From positions 1,112,501 through 1,176,500 of the forward strand of contig NZ_AP024620.1 of the NCBI RefSeq assembly GCF_023734095.1: 64,000 nt of DNA. Reading direction: 5' to 3'. Below are positions 28,544-38,049 of the stretch, one piece after another; within the stretch, counting starts at the first letter, position 1, and every line of letters starts with the position of its first letter. Made by a program: the position numbers and the translations under genes. The notes beneath the pieces are model-generated. The model was not told where the DNA came from and ran no database searches. It saw only the letters and a program-made list of their open reading frames with translations. This DNA is from Moorella sp. Hama-1 (GTDB lineage Bacteria; Bacillota; DSM-521; Neomoorellales; Neomoorellaceae).

Positions 28544-30214
28544 TTAGGTCCTATTTCCTGTATCCAGGGCGGTAACTCGTGGTTTAACCTGGACCTTGAC
28601 GCGGATGTTTCTTCCGGTGGTGTAGAAACCGGCAACCATATTAAAGGAATGTTCCTCAACCACTTCCAGCTCGGCGCCGGCGGCCGCCGGCGCCAGGCGT
28701 TGCAGGCGTTCCTGCAGCGCCTTGAGGGCACGCTGGCGGGCCTGATCCAGGTTGAAGCCCCGGGGGACTTTCTCCCTGATGCCTTCTTCGGGGATATTCA
28801 GAACTCCCTGCTCGGTATCGGCCTGGAGGGTGAGTTCAGTGGTAGGCTGGCTGAGGGCGGCGCCAATGGCGTTGGCCACCCCGGCGAGATCGGGCGTTAG
28901 CACCGGCAGGCCGAAGGCGGCTTCCAGGTCGTTTTTGAGGAGGGGCGCCGGGGCGCCGATGACGACGACTTTTACCGGTTGCAGCTTTTTATTTTCCAGG
29001 ACTTCCCGGACGGTATAAACCGGGCGACTGTTAATTCTATCGAGGAGGATCCGTGTTTGGGCGGCAATCTCAGCGGCCATTTGTTTAATAACGGCGGCAG
29101 CCATCTTTTCAGTACTGAGGCCCAATTCATCACCCAAACGGGTTATACCCTGATGCGCGGCTTTCTGGTCCCCCAGGTCCAGGCGGCCCAGGGTAATCAA
29201 AGCATCAGTGGGGGTGGGGGAGGGACCACCCAGGGCCAGGGCCGGTCCTGAACGGTCAGGGCCAATAGTCAGCCTGCCGTCCTGTACCCGCAGGCAGCTG
29301 TCACCGCCCCGGCCCAGGGAGTAGCTGTAAAGGGCGCGGACCAGGGTGGGATAACCGGCCAGGCTGATACCCCGGGGCTCAAAGAGGGGGATGCCGTCGG
29401 CCAGGAAGGCGATATCAGTGGTCGTCCCGCCGATATCAAGGATAATAGTGTCCTGGGAAGCAGGCACCAGGGCCAGGGCGCCCATGATACTGGCCGATGG
29501 ACCGGAAAGGATAGTCTCCACCGGCAGAGAGCGGGAGGCCGCCAGGGAGAGGGTACCGCCGTCGGCCTTTAAAATATCGGGTTGTACCGGCAAGCCCTTC
29601 TTGCTGGCATAAGTATTAATGGCTGTGGCGAAGGCCTCATAAACGGCCGCCACGGCGCTATTGAGGTAGGCGCTAAAGACCCGCCGGGGGTAATTTAAGC
29701 GTCCCGACAGGCGATGGCCCAGGGTGATAAAATCATAGCCAGGGGAGAGGGCTTCCTGGATTTGCAATTCATGCTCCGGGTTGCGGGTAGAGAATTTACC
29801 AACAATGGCCAGGTGCCGCAGGCCACCTTGCTGCAGTTTAGCATCGGCAGTCGCAATCTCGGTGGCCACCAGGGGAGCAGTTGGCCGGCCCCGGTGGTCA
29901 ATGGCACCGGCGAGGATGAAGTTTTGAGCGCCGCAGGTGAGCTCGGCCGGATTTAAACCTGGTCCCGGTTCCAGGAGCAGGCCCACCGGTTTGGTCCGGC
30001 CGGTAACAATGGCATTAGTGCAAACGGTGGTGCTGAGGTTCAGACGCCGGACGCTGTCGGTATCTATACCCTCTAGGACCGCATCCAAGGCCCTGGTAAC
30101 AGTATGGAGGTAATCTTCCGGGTTAGTCGGTGTTTTGCAGTGGCGTTGTATGTGGCCTCCGTCGATGAGAACGGCATCCGTATGGGTGCCACCCATATCC
30201 AGACCTACAAACAT
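28544..30214 (-). CDS. Hydantoinase/oxoprolinase family protein
   Basis: 556 residues. ASKHA-type ATPase fold: VGLDMGGTHTDAVLI at the N-terminus, NLSTTVCTNAIVTGR, then the second phosphate motif IILDIGGTTTDIAFL (about 250) and SLGRGGDSCLRV. It corresponds to the HyuA/OplA N-terminal part, without a HyuB partner. Such single proteins in Clostridia have no proven substrate. GAGGTGAGG precedes the ATG. GCCCCTCATGGGGGC, just past the stop, can form a hairpin on the minus strand. Confidence 0.88.
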   Translation of the reverse strand: MFVGLDMGGTHTDAVLIDGGHIQRHCKTPTNPEDYLHTVTRALDAVLEGIDTDSVRRLNLSTTVCTNAIVTGRTKPVGLLLEPGPGLNPAELTCGAQNFILAGAIDHRGRPTAPLVATEIATADAKLQQGGLRHLAIVGKFSTRNPEHELQIQEALSPGYDFITLGHRLSGRLNYPRRVFSAYLNSAVAAVYEAFATAINTYASKKGLPVQPDILKADGGTLSLAASRSLPVETILSGPSASIMGALALVPASQDTIILDIGGTTTDIAFLADGIPLFEPRGISLAGYPTLVRALYSYSLGRGGDSCLRVQDGRLTIGPDRSGPALALGGPSPTPTDALITLGRLDLGDQKAAHQGITRLGDELGLSTEKMAAAVIKQMAAEIAAQTRILLDRINSRPVYTVREVLENKKLQPVKVVVIGAPAPLLKNDLEAAFGLPVLTPDLAGVANAIGAALSQPTTELTLQADTEQGVLNIPEEGIREKVPRGFNLDQARQRALKALQERLQRLAPAAAGAELEVVEEHSFNMVAGFYTTGRNIRVKVQVKPRVTALDTGNRT

Positions 30215-30428
30215 CTACCTCACCTCACGCTCTATTTTAGACCTGCAGGTAGGGGGTTGCAAGTCTTCCTCTTCCTCTAAGTGGCTAAGGAAAAGAACAG
30301 TTCGATGCCTGAACGAAGGGTTGGGGCACGAATAGAAACCTGTTGCCGGCAACCCGCCATCCTGAAAAGGCAAGACTGAAACCGGGTGGCCGGACTTGCT
30401 GTTTTTTGCTGAATTGGATGGGGTTGGC
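30215..30428. other. Divergent intergenic region
   Basis: Between the minus-strand hydantoinase and the plus-strand amidase. It holds a perfect 12-base palindrome, GTTGCCGGCAAC (30342-30353), a possible operator. No ORF was recognised and no known riboswitch motif matched. Confidence 0.35.
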
Positions 30429-30456
30429 TTGCATCCGGCAAAAAAAGGATTATAAT
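30429..30456 (+). promoter_or_regulatory. Promoter of the amidase operon
   Basis: TTGCAT (30429-30434), 16 bases, TATAAT (30451-30456), 62 bases before the ATG at 30519. Confidence 0.65.
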
Positions 30457-30518
30457 TAGAACGGAAAATCCTGGTGCCGGCATTTTTCCTCCCACATCAG
30501 GCATAAGATTGATAACAG

Positions 30519-31451
30519 ATGGGTAAGGGCATATTTAGCGAGGTGAGGGAGTTGGCCCCCAGGGCCCACTTAACCAACTTATACAGCAAAATAAAGGAAG
30601 ATGGCGGGGAGCAATTTAGTACCGTAACTATCGAGGCCACGGCTCCGGCACCGGTGGAGATCAGTTACCCGGCCCCAACCCTCTGCCAGGTGCAGGTCCG
30701 GGCCGCCCTGACCATGGACCCCGGTCCCTTATATGTTCAGGACGGCATTATCAGGGAGATCACTGTTGAAGCCAGGGATGAGCTGGTAACTTTTAAAATT
30801 GACCTGGACGTGAAGGTCCAGGCTCAGGTAACCTGTACGGAGGGGATGCCCTACCGCATTGGCCTGTGCTTCAGCCGCCGGCCACTGCAAGATTTCTACC
30901 GGGGCCGAATAGTCGTCATCGACCCCGGTCACGGCGGTAGTGATACCGGCCAGCGCGGGCCGGTTAACCTGCTGGAAAGGGATATGGCCTGGAAAACAGC
31001 AGGCTACCTGGCTGGTATCCTGGAGGGGTTACAGGCCCGGGTGGTCATGACCCGCAGCCAGGATGAGAATCCCTCCTGGTCCGAGCGCCTGGCTAAAGTT
31101 CCTGCCGATGCCTTTTGCTTTATCAGCCTGCACGAGTATGGCAGCCGGGATGCGTCTATCCGGGGGACGGCGGTCCGCTATAACCCGGCCAGTCCGGGTA
31201 ATAAGGAGCTGGCCGAGGCCGTGCTGGCAAGAATTGTGGCCAGGGTGAAGACTCCTAGCCGAGGTACCGGACCCGCTGCCGAGCTGGAGCAACTGGGGCC
31301 GCTACCGGCCCTGCAGGTGGAACCCGTAGCCATCACCAACTGGGTCGATGAGGGTCTGCTGCGTAATCCCTACTTTCACCAGAAAACGGCCCTGGCCACG
31401 GTGGTAGCCATTAAACAGTACTTCCGGCAAAGAGGTCAGGAACATGACTAA
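30519..31451 (+). CDS. N-acetylmuramoyl-L-alanine amidase (Amidase_3)
   Basis: 310 residues. No signal peptide is seen. The N-terminal 115 residues form an unrecognised beta-rich domain. The Amidase_3 domain follows: IVVIDPGHGGSDTGQRG (zinc His; about 130), the Glu in NLLERDMAWKTAG, VVMTRSQDENPSW, and the second His in FISLHEYGS (about 205), where family members usually have SIHaN. The catalytic C-terminal Glu region is less clear (QVEPVAITNW). The end of the gene overlaps the next ORF by eight bases. The lack of an export signal is odd for a wall hydrolase. Confidence 0.78.
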   Translation: MGKGIFSEVRELAPRAHLTNLYSKIKEDGGEQFSTVTIEATAPAPVEISYPAPTLCQVQVRAALTMDPGPLYVQDGIIREITVEARDELVTFKIDLDVKVQAQVTCTEGMPYRIGLCFSRRPLQDFYRGRIVVIDPGHGGSDTGQRGPVNLLERDMAWKTAGYLAGILEGLQARVVMTRSQDENPSWSERLAKVPADAFCFISLHEYGSRDASIRGTAVRYNPASPGNKELAEAVLARIVARVKTPSRGTGPAAELEQLGPLPALQVEPVAITNWVDEGLLRNPYFHQKTALATVVAIKQYFRQRGQEHD

Positions 31452-32094
31452 AGGAGAAAAAAAGCTTGCCTTTGCTAAAATACCTGTGCGTACCCACATT
31501 GTCACCGACAAAGACGACGCCGTGGAGCTGGCCCGGAGGTACAGCCGCGGCGTGGCCCGGCCGGGGGATGTCATCTGCCTGGCCGAGAGCGTCGTTGCCA
31601 TTACCCAGCGCCGGGCCATCCTGCCGGAAGAGGTCAAGCCGGGGCGCCTGGCTCGCTTTCTCTGTCGCTTTCCGGGTAAAGACGGCAGCCTGGCCACGCC
31701 GCCGGCCATGCAACTGGCCCTGGAAGAGGTGGGTACAGGGCGCCTCCTGGCCGGTTGTGCAGCCGCCGCCCTGGGGCGTTTAATCAAGAAAAAGGGCCTT
31801 TTCTACATAGTCGCCGGGCGCCAGCTGGCTTTGATTGACGATATCGCCGGCACCATGTACCCCTATGAGCGCCATATTGTCATGGGACCGAAAAACCCGG
31901 GGCAACTGGTGCGGGATATTAAAAAGGCCACCGGTGCCGAAGCGGTCATCGCCGATGTCAACGATAAAAAGTGCGTCGACATCCTGGGTATTACCGACAG
32001 GAGTTACCTGCCAGCTGTGGTCGAGGCTCTGCGGGATAATCCCTTTGGCAACGAGGATGAGCAAACGCCCATCGTTATTCTCAAACGGCAGTAA
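31444..32094 (+). CDS. CofE-like F420-0:gamma-glutamyl ligase family protein
   Basis: 216 residues. Matches the CofE/FbiB ligase fold: PVRTHIVTDKDD at the N-terminus, GDVICLAESVVAITQRRA, a C-terminal PGQLVRDIKKATG, VIADVNDKKCVDILG, and ALRDNPFGNEDEQTP. CofE adds glutamate to coenzyme F420-0. No other F420 gene is in the window, and such homologues are common in Clostridia without F420, where their substrate is unknown. It is translationally coupled to a cell-wall amidase, which suggests a peptide or glutamyl substrate in the envelope (inference). A terminator follows. Confidence 0.8.
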   Translation: MTKGEKKLAFAKIPVRTHIVTDKDDAVELARRYSRGVARPGDVICLAESVVAITQRRAILPEEVKPGRLARFLCRFPGKDGSLATPPAMQLALEEVGTGRLLAGCAAAALGRLIKKKGLFYIVAGRQLALIDDIAGTMYPYERHIVMGPKNPGQLVRDIKKATGAEAVIADVNDKKCVDILGITDRSYLPAVVEALRDNPFGNEDEQTPIVILKRQ

Positions 32095-32109
32095 CTTTAA
32101 GAAAACGTA

Positions 32110-32131
32110 ATCGCCCGCGAGGGCGATTTTT
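32110..32131 (+). terminator. Rho-independent terminator
   Basis: ATCGCCC (32110-32116), GCGA loop, GGGCGAT (32121-32127), TTTTT. It ends the amidase/CofE-like operon. Confidence 0.92.
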
Positions 32132-32181
32132 CCTGGGTTTTCCCCTGCCGGCATAAAAAGTGCGGCCGGGCTATTTTCTAC

Positions 32182-32211
32182 TTGTACGGAGGCTGGAGAA
32201 AACTTTATAAT
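32182..32211 (+). promoter_or_regulatory. Promoter of the dehydrogenase gene
   Basis: TTGTAC (32182-32187), 18 bases, TATAAT (32206-32211), about 30 bases before the TTG start. Confidence 0.65.
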
Positions 32212-32242
32212 AGTGGGGTGACGTATCAACTGGAGGTGGATT

Positions 32243-33253
32243 TTGTTGCAACATGTAGTAACCCTGATCCCCGGGGATGGTACCGGCCCGGAGCTGATAA
32301 CCGCCGCCCGGCGCGTCCTGGAAGCCAGCGGCGCGGAACTGGAATGGGAGGTTATGGCGGCCGGGGAGGGCGCCCTGGAGCAATACGGCAGCGTCTTACC
32401 GGAGGAGACCCTGGCCTCCATCCGTAAAAACGGTGTCGCCCTCAAGGGTCCCATCACCACGCCGGTGGGCACCGGCTTTCGTAGCGTGAATGTCGCCCTG
32501 AGGAAAGAGCTCGATCTTTACGCCAATGTTCGCCCCTTCCGCAACCTGCCCAACGTCCCTTCGCGTTATGAGGGAGTCGACCTGGTTATCTACCGGGAGA
32601 ATACCGAGGACCTCTATGCCGGGGTTGAACATATGGTAGGGGAAGACGCGGCCGAGAGTATTAAGATTATCACCCGTAAGGGTTCGGAACGCATCGCCCG
32701 GGCGGCTTTCGAGTATGCCCGGCGCCAGGGCCGCCAGAGGGTGACTGCCGGCCATAAAGCCAACATTATGAAGTTTAGCGACGGCCTTTTCCTGCGAACT
32801 TTCTACGACGTAGCTAAGGATTACCCGGAAATTACAGCCGACGACCGCATTGTGGACAACTTGAGTATGCAGCTGGTGCAGAAGCCGGAGCAGTATGATG
32901 TCCTGGTGCTACCGAACCTCTATGGTGACATCCTCTCGGACCTGTGTGCCGGTCTGGTAGGCGGCCTGGGGGTGGCCCCGGGGGCTAATATCGGCGCGAA
33001 GGCAGCCGTTTTTGAACCCATCCACGGCAGCGCGCCCAAGTATGCCGGCCAGAATAAAGTCAACCCCCTGGCTACCATCCTCTCCGGGGTCATGATGCTG
33101 GAACACCTGGGCGAAAAGGAGGCGGCCGCCAGAATCCAGAAGGCCATCCTGGCAGTTCTGGCAGAAGGTAAGTACCTGACTTACGACCTGGGTGGCAGCG
33201 CCGGCACCAGCGATATGGCCGATGCCATTGTCCGGCACCTGACAGCAGCATAA
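32243..33253 (+). CDS. Isocitrate/isopropylmalate-type dehydrogenase, NAD-dependent
   Basis: 336 residues. Beta-decarboxylating dehydrogenase: [13 protein letters not shown], substrate loop [80 protein letters not shown] and [13 protein letters not shown]. The NTEDLYAG loop is typical of isocitrate and homoisocitrate enzymes rather than LeuB. The best call is NAD-isocitrate dehydrogenase, which would supply 2-oxoglutarate. Adjacent TTG codons at 32243 and 32246 follow GGAGGTGG; the second has the better spacing. Single-gene unit with its own promoter. Confidence 0.85.
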   Translation: MLQHVVTLIPGDGTGPELITAARRVLEASGAELEWEVMAAGEGALEQYGSVLPEETLASIRKNGVALKGPITTPVGTGFRSVNVALRKELDLYANVRPFRNLPNVPSRYEGVDLVIYRENTEDLYAGVEHMVGEDAAESIKIITRKGSERIARAAFEYARRQGRQRVTAGHKANIMKFSDGLFLRTFYDVAKDYPEITADDRIVDNLSMQLVQKPEQYDVLVLPNLYGDILSDLCAGLVGGLGVAPGANIGAKAAVFEPIHGSAPKYAGQNKVNPLATILSGVMMLEHLGEKEAAARIQKAILAVLAEGKYLTYDLGGSAGTSDMADAIVRHLTAA

Positions 33254-33277
33254 GCGGCGTAGAATCTTATTTGCGAG

Positions 33278-33445
33278 GGAGCCCCTCATGGCGGTAGGGC
33301 CGTCACCAGCGAACCACGAAAATGACGGCTGCTGTGTGAGGGGTGAGACAGGAGCTGGCGGCTACAGGCGGAGGGCGACTCGGTTCGAGGCGGAAAGCAA
33401 ACTCAGCGAAGCCGCTAGCCTCGGCGGCGGTGAACGGGATGGGGA
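33278..33445 (+). repeat. Dispersed structured repeat, copy A
   Basis: About 165 bases. The core (from 33354: GCTGGCGGCTACAGGCGG, then GGTTCGAGGCGGAAAG and CAAACTCAGCGAAGC) is closely matched by copy C at 38185-38340, and in inverted orientation by copy B at 33515-33592. The homology with C extends upstream of the core (CCACGAAA...ATG..GGCTG). No ORF is conserved between copies. It is unlike coding DNA and rich in GC inverted repeats. It is either a small non-autonomous mobile element or a structured RNA/BIME-like repeat. Confidence 0.65.
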
Positions 33446-33514
33446 TCGCAGCGTTACTTCAGTAATGAGAAGTAGCACGCCCCGTCAAGGTTGTTCAAAG
33501 GGATAAAGCCAAGC

Positions 33515-33592
33515 CACCCCCGCCGCTTAAGCAACTGAGCGCTAAGTTTGCTCGCCGCGAACCACTGGAGCCCGGAGCCTGTACCGCCAGCC
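33515..33592 (-). repeat. Dispersed structured repeat, copy B (inverted)
   Basis: On the minus strand, starting at 33592: GCTGGCGGTACAGGC, then GTGGTTCGCGGCGA, GCAAACTTAGCG and AAGCGGCGG. It aligns with the core of copy A, facing it across about 70 bases, so the two could form a large imperfect hairpin. Confidence 0.6.
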
Positions 33593-33656
33593 TTTAGCAA
33601 GGTACTTGCTATTAGTATCTATTTTTGGTAGTACCCTATTTGCGGAGGAAATAGCA

Positions 33657-34337
33657 GTGGCCCTGTTTGTTATCGCCGATCTGCACCTGGGCCGCGATAT
33701 GGCCATGTTCGGGCCAACATGGGAAAACCACCGGGAGAAGCTGGCGGATCACTGGCGGCGGGTAGTTACCCCCGGGGATACTGTCCTGATCCTGGGAGAT
33801 ATCAGCTGGGGGATGCGCCTGGAGGATGCCCTGCCGGATCTGGAGTTCATCAAATCCCTGCCCGGGGTCAAGCGTATCTTGAAGGGGAACCACGACTACT
33901 GGTGGCAGACGGAGCGTAAAATGCAGGTAGCCGTCCTGGATGCCGATTTCGCCCTTTTAAAGCCGGAAATCATCGCCGGGGTAGCCGTTTGCGGTACCCG
34001 GGGATGGCTGGTTCCTCAGCACCCCCTTTATAGTGAAGCAACCGACGGTAAGGTCTACCGGCGCGAGGTTTTGCGTCTGGAGATGGCCCTGGACGGGGTG
34101 ACGAGGCTGCGCCGGGATGAACCCCTGGCGGTAATGATGCACTACCCGCCGGCGGTAGGGGGCGAGATCACGGATTTTATAACTTTGATGCAGGATTACG
34201 GTGTCCAGGATTGTTACTACGGCCACCTCCACGGTGCCGATCAGGAGCGGGCCCTGGTGGGTTCGGAATGGGGTCTCAACTTTCACCTGGTGGCCGCCGA
34301 TTACCTTAATTTTACTCCCCTGCTGGTAGCCTGCTAA
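33657..34337 (+). CDS. Metallophosphoesterase
   Basis: 226 residues from the GTG at 33657, seven bases after GGAGG; the longer frame from 33606 has no ribosome site. Calcineurin-type motifs: IADLHLG (D-x-H), ILGDISWG (GDxxxx), LKGNHDYWW (GNHD), MMHYPPA and YYGHLHG (GHxH). The full metal site is present. The YkuE/YpbG-like group acts on phosphodiesters, but the substrate is unknown here. It ends in a strong terminator shared with the opposing gatD. Confidence 0.92.
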   Translation: MALFVIADLHLGRDMAMFGPTWENHREKLADHWRRVVTPGDTVLILGDISWGMRLEDALPDLEFIKSLPGVKRILKGNHDYWWQTERKMQVAVLDADFALLKPEIIAGVAVCGTRGWLVPQHPLYSEATDGKVYRREVLRLEMALDGVTRLRRDEPLAVMMHYPPAVGGEITDFITLMQDYGVQDCYYGHLHGADQERALVGSEWGLNFHLVAADYLNFTPLLVAC

Positions 34338-34371
34338 AAAGGCCTGTCCGGTACCTTGCGGACAGGCCTTT
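34338..34371. terminator. Bidirectional terminator
   Basis: Perfect 13-base stem AAAGGCCTGTCCG (34338-34350) and CGGACAGGCCTTT (34359-34371) between convergent genes, with A- and T-rich flanks on each side. Confidence 0.9.
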
Positions 34372-34382
34372 ACTATTGCGTT

Positions 34383-35123
34383 TTACCACTTACCTTTCGT
34401 ACTTAAAAAGCGCCGGTAAACAGCGGCATTGGTAGCCAGCTCCAGGGAGTCTTCCAGGGGTGGGAGCTCCACCTCGCCGTAACGGCGTTGCAGGGCCAGG
34501 CCCAGGAGGTAGTCGGCCAGGTGGGGGTTTTTGCTTAATAAGGGGCCGTGGAGGTAGGTGCCGATGGCGTTCTTATACCTGGCCCCTTCGGTGCCGTCAC
34601 TGCCGTTATTACCATCGCCGTAAATGACCCGGCCCAGGGGTTGGGCCCCCTGCAGGAAGGTGCGGCCGCCGTGGTTCTCAAAACCGATTACCGGGTGTTC
34701 TGTCCCCAGCTCCGCCACCTGGATGGCGATATTGCCCTTCAAGCGTTTCTTACCGGCCTCGGTGTAAGCAGCAAAAAGGCCCACCCCGGGGAGGGTTTCC
34801 CCGTTAGCGGTGCGGTAATACTCCCCCAGGAGCTGGTAGCCGCCGCAAATGGCCAGGAGGGCGGTGCCCCCTTCCACCGCCTCCTTCAACGCCGGGCCCT
34901 TGGCGAATAAATCGCTGCTGGCGACCCCCTGCTCCTGGTCGGGCCCGCCGCCCAGGAAAAGGAGATCAAAGGCTCGGGGGTCCAGGGGATCGCCCAGGGA
35001 GATGGTAGTTACCTCGACATCTATGCCCCGCCATTCAGCCCGGCGGCAGAGGATTAAGACATTGCCCCGGTCACCATAAAGATTAAGAAACTCCGGGTAG
35101 AGATGCCCCAGGCGTAACTTCAC
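34383..35123 (-). CDS. gatD: Lipid II isoglutaminyl synthase, glutaminase subunit GatD
   Basis: 246 residues. Class I glutamine amidotransferase of the CobB/CobQ type: LGHLYPEFLNLYGDRGNVL, LFLGGGPDQEQ, nucleophile Cys in LLAICGGYQLLG (about 93), GFENHGGRT, and the catalytic His in GTYLHGPLL. It makes ammonia for MurT to amidate the D-Glu of lipid II. It overlaps murT by 41 bases, consistent with a tight complex. Confidence 0.94.
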   Translation of the reverse strand: MKLRLGHLYPEFLNLYGDRGNVLILCRRAEWRGIDVEVTTISLGDPLDPRAFDLLFLGGGPDQEQGVASSDLFAKGPALKEAVEGGTALLAICGGYQLLGEYYRTANGETLPGVGLFAAYTEAGKKRLKGNIAIQVAELGTEHPVIGFENHGGRTFLQGAQPLGRVIYGDGNNGSDGTEGARYKNAIGTYLHGPLLSKNPHLADYLLGLALQRRYGEVELPPLEDSLELATNAAVYRRFLSTKGKW

Positions 35124-36450
35124 TTTGAGCCCCCCTTTCCAGGAGCAGGCGTCGGTACAGGGCCAGGTTGGTATAAGTGCAAAGAATCAAGGCCTCATTC
35201 ACCGGTTGGGCGAGTAAAGCAGCAATACTGGCCCTGGGATCGGGGATAACCTCCAGGCCGGCCTCGGCCACTCCTTGGTATTTTAAGCAGATGGCCATAT
35301 CCCCGGCCCGGAGGCCGGCGCAGATGATCCGGCTGCGGGGGGCTGTCAGCAGGGGCGAGAGGTCGGCATCCCAGAGCCAGGAGACATCGCGGCCGTCAGC
35401 AGCCAGGTCGTTAATGGCCAGCAGGTAGGCCATTTTTTTCTGCCCGGAGGCCAGGGTCCGCAGGGCCACCCCCAAACCAGTGGGGTTTTTGACCAGCATT
35501 AAGGTGATCTGCCTGTCCCCCAGGTTGAAGGTCTCCGCCCGGCCCTGGCCGGGGAGGAAAGAGGTTACCACCTGGATGATGGTTTCCGGAGCAATGCCCA
35601 GGTAGAGGGCGGCGCTGGCGGCGGCCAGGATATTATAGACGTTATAGAGCCCCGGCATGGGCGTCTCCAGGTCAACCGCGCCGTCCCGGTAAACGAGAGC
35701 GAACCGGGCGCCAGTAGGTTCAAGCTGGAGCTCGCGGCCTTCGTAATCCGCCCGGGGCCGCCGGTAGGAACATCGAGGGCAGAAATAATCCCCCAGGTGA
35801 CTATAGTGGTAAAAATTAAACTGCAGGGGCTGGTGGCAGTGGGGGCAGATGTGCCCCTCCAGGACCTCCCGGGTGGTTGTCTGGCTCCAGGGGGTCCGGG
35901 CCAGGCCAAAGTAACGGACACTATCCCATCCTTCCCCCAGGGAGGTTACCAGGGAATCATCGGCATTGAGGATAAGGGTGGCCACCGGGTGACTGGCCAG
36001 GGCCCGGTTGATAACAGCGGCCAGCTGCTCCAGCTCGTGGTAACGGTCCAGTTGATCCCGGAGGAGATTGGTAATCACCACCACATCGGCTCGCACCTGG
36101 CGGGTAACCAGGGCCAGGGTCCCCTCGTCCACTTCCAGGACAGCGACTTCCCCCCGTTGTTCCAGCAGGGCCGTGGCCACACCGGCGGGCATGTTCGCCC
36201 CCTCGCTGTTGGTGACGACCCTTAACCCCGAGGCCCGCAGGATACCTGCCAGGAGGTTGGTAGTCGTTGTCTTACCGTTGGTACCGGTAACAATAACCAC
36301 CTGCTGGCAGCGGGCGCTTAAGCGCCGCAGCAGCAGGGGGTCCACCTTCAAGGCGACAAAGCCGGGCAGGGACGTGCCCCCCCTTTTCAACCAGCGACAT
36401 AATAAGGTCACCAGGCGGCCGGCCAGGATGGCCAGGATACTCCTTAACAT
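35083..36450 (-). CDS. murT: Lipid II isoglutaminyl synthase, MurT subunit
   Basis: 455 residues. Mur-ligase fold: VTGTNGKTTTTNLLAGIL (ATP site, about 56-73), NSEGANMPAGVATALL, EVDEGTL and NLLRDQLDRYHE. MurT-specific four-Cys zinc insertion CPHC...CPRC at about 205-230. C-terminal DUF1727 region. With GatD it converts lipid II D-glutamate to D-isoglutamine. murJ lies upstream on the same strand, so the cluster is a lipid II module. Confidence 0.94.
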   Translation of the reverse strand: MLRSILAILAGRLVTLLCRWLKRGGTSLPGFVALKVDPLLLRRLSARCQQVVIVTGTNGKTTTTNLLAGILRASGLRVVTNSEGANMPAGVATALLEQRGEVAVLEVDEGTLALVTRQVRADVVVITNLLRDQLDRYHELEQLAAVINRALASHPVATLILNADDSLVTSLGEGWDSVRYFGLARTPWSQTTTREVLEGHICPHCHQPLQFNFYHYSHLGDYFCPRCSYRRPRADYEGRELQLEPTGARFALVYRDGAVDLETPMPGLYNVYNILAAASAALYLGIAPETIIQVVTSFLPGQGRAETFNLGDRQITLMLVKNPTGLGVALRTLASGQKKMAYLLAINDLAADGRDVSWLWDADLSPLLTAPRSRIICAGLRAGDMAICLKYQGVAEAGLEVIPDPRASIAALLAQPVNEALILCTYTNLALYRRLLLERGAQSEVTPGASLPGVS

Positions 36451-36465
36451 TCTTTTACCCCCACT

Positions 36466-38049
36466 TTAACCTGCCGCCGGCCGGGAGCGATGCAGGCGGC
36501 GACCCAGGATGTTTATTAACGCGACCAGTTCCTCCATGCGCAGCAGCCAGGCTAGAAGGCTATAACTGCCGACACCAAGGGCCACCAGCAGGGATAACTC
36601 CACCCCTTCCCTGAACAGGCGGGGCCAGGCCACTGGCAGGACCAGGTATTGGGAGACCAGCACCAGGAGCAATCCCATGAGGGTAGCCGCCAGGATGCTC
36701 TTGCCGGCCGTCTGGGCCAGGCGCCGGGCCTCAAACCGGGTCCGGGCTTTCACCTGCAGGTAGTAGAAGAGCAGGGCGACATTGACAAACCCGGCCAGGG
36801 AGTAAGCCAGGGCCAGGCCGCGGATGCCAAAGGCCGGTCCCAGGGTGAAATTCAAAGCCGTACCCACGGCCAGGGTAGCCAGGCCGATCCACAGGGGCGT
36901 AATGGTATCCTTGATGGCGTAAAAGGCCCGGCTTAAGATTTCATAGGCGCCATAAGCGGTAATTCCCAGGGAATAAAAAACCAGGGCGGCAGTGGTGGCC
37001 AGGGTGTCGGCGCTGGTAAAGTTGCCGTGCTGGAAGAGAATTCTGATCACCGGCTGCCCCAGGACTACCAGACCAACTGTTGCCGGGATGGAAATAAAGA
37101 CAACCGCCCGCAGGGAAGCGGAGAGGTAGTGGGTGAAGGCGGCCTGGTCGTGCTCCAAAAACATGCGGGTTAAGGCCGGCAGCAGGGTAATGCCGATGGA
37201 GGAAGCGAAGAGGATGGGCACCAGCACCACCCGGCTGGAGATGGTCAGGGCGTTGATGGAGCCTTTGGGCAGAAAGGAGGCGATGAAGGTCTGGTTAAAG
37301 AAAAGGTTTAGCTGGGCGATGGAGAGGCCGATGGTCACCGGCAACATCAACTTGAGGATTTTACGGATACCGGGGTTGCGCCAATCCATGGTCCACCGGT
37401 AGCGGGGGCGCAGGCGCCAGATTCCCCAGACCTGGACCAGGAAATTAAGGGCGGCGCCGATGAGGGTAGCTATGGCAAAGGCGGCGATACCGTATCTACC
37501 GGCCAGAGCCAGGCCGAAGACGATGATGGCGGCGTTGTAGACCAGGGGACCGATGGCCGTGCCGATAAAGGATTGGTAAGCATACTCAGTGCCAATCAAA
37601 ACCCCGTTAAGGCAGTGAAAAAGGATGGCTATCAGGACAATTCTGGTCAGATAGGCAGTATAAGCCACCTGGTCCGGGGTGAAACCGGGGGCTACCAGGT
37701 GTACCAGGGCCGGAGCCCAGATCATGCCCAGGATAACAGCCAGCCCTACCACCGCCAGGACCAGGTTAAAGGCAATGCTCACCGTCTGCCAGACGGCGTC
37801 TTCGTCCTGCTCCGCCAGGTAGCTGGATAGTACCGGGATAAAGGCCGAGCTAACCCCACCGCCCACCAGGATTAAGTAAATGGTATCCGGGATCACAAAG
37901 GAGGTATTCAACATGTCTGTCAGCCGGTTCTGGCCGAAGAGGGCCGAGATGGCGGTGTTACGTAAAAAGCCCAGGATGCGGGAGATAGCCGAAGCCAGGC
38001 TTAAAATGGCCGCCGACCGGGCCAGGCCCATGGTCCTTTGTTCTGTCAC
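36466..38049 (-). CDS. murJ: Lipid II flippase MurJ
   Basis: 527 residues, about 14 membrane segments. MviN family: ILSLASAISRILGFLRNTA, FGQNRLTDMLNTSFVIPD, and LNLFFNQTFIASFLPKGSI. The charged residues that line the cavity (Arg in RILGFLR, Asp in LTDML) are seen. It flips lipid II across the membrane. GTG start. It is separated from murT by 15 bases. Confidence 0.95.
   Translation of the reverse strand: MTEQRTMGLARSAAILSLASAISRILGFLRNTAISALFGQNRLTDMLNTSFVIPDTIYLILVGGGVSSAFIPVLSSYLAEQDEDAVWQTVSIAFNLVLAVVGLAVILGMIWAPALVHLVAPGFTPDQVAYTAYLTRIVLIAILFHCLNGVLIGTEYAYQSFIGTAIGPLVYNAAIIVFGLALAGRYGIAAFAIATLIGAALNFLVQVWGIWRLRPRYRWTMDWRNPGIRKILKLMLPVTIGLSIAQLNLFFNQTFIASFLPKGSINALTISSRVVLVPILFASSIGITLLPALTRMFLEHDQAAFTHYLSASLRAVVFISIPATVGLVVLGQPVIRILFQHGNFTSADTLATTAALVFYSLGITAYGAYEILSRAFYAIKDTITPLWIGLATLAVGTALNFTLGPAFGIRGLALAYSLAGFVNVALLFYYLQVKARTRFEARRLAQTAGKSILAATLMGLLLVLVSQYLVLPVAWPRLFREGVELSLLVALGVGSYSLLAWLLRMEELVALINILGRRLHRSRPAAG

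Noticed and set aside
36068-36469. 133-codon plus-strand frame over murT
   Set aside because: Antisense shadow of the conserved MurT sequence.
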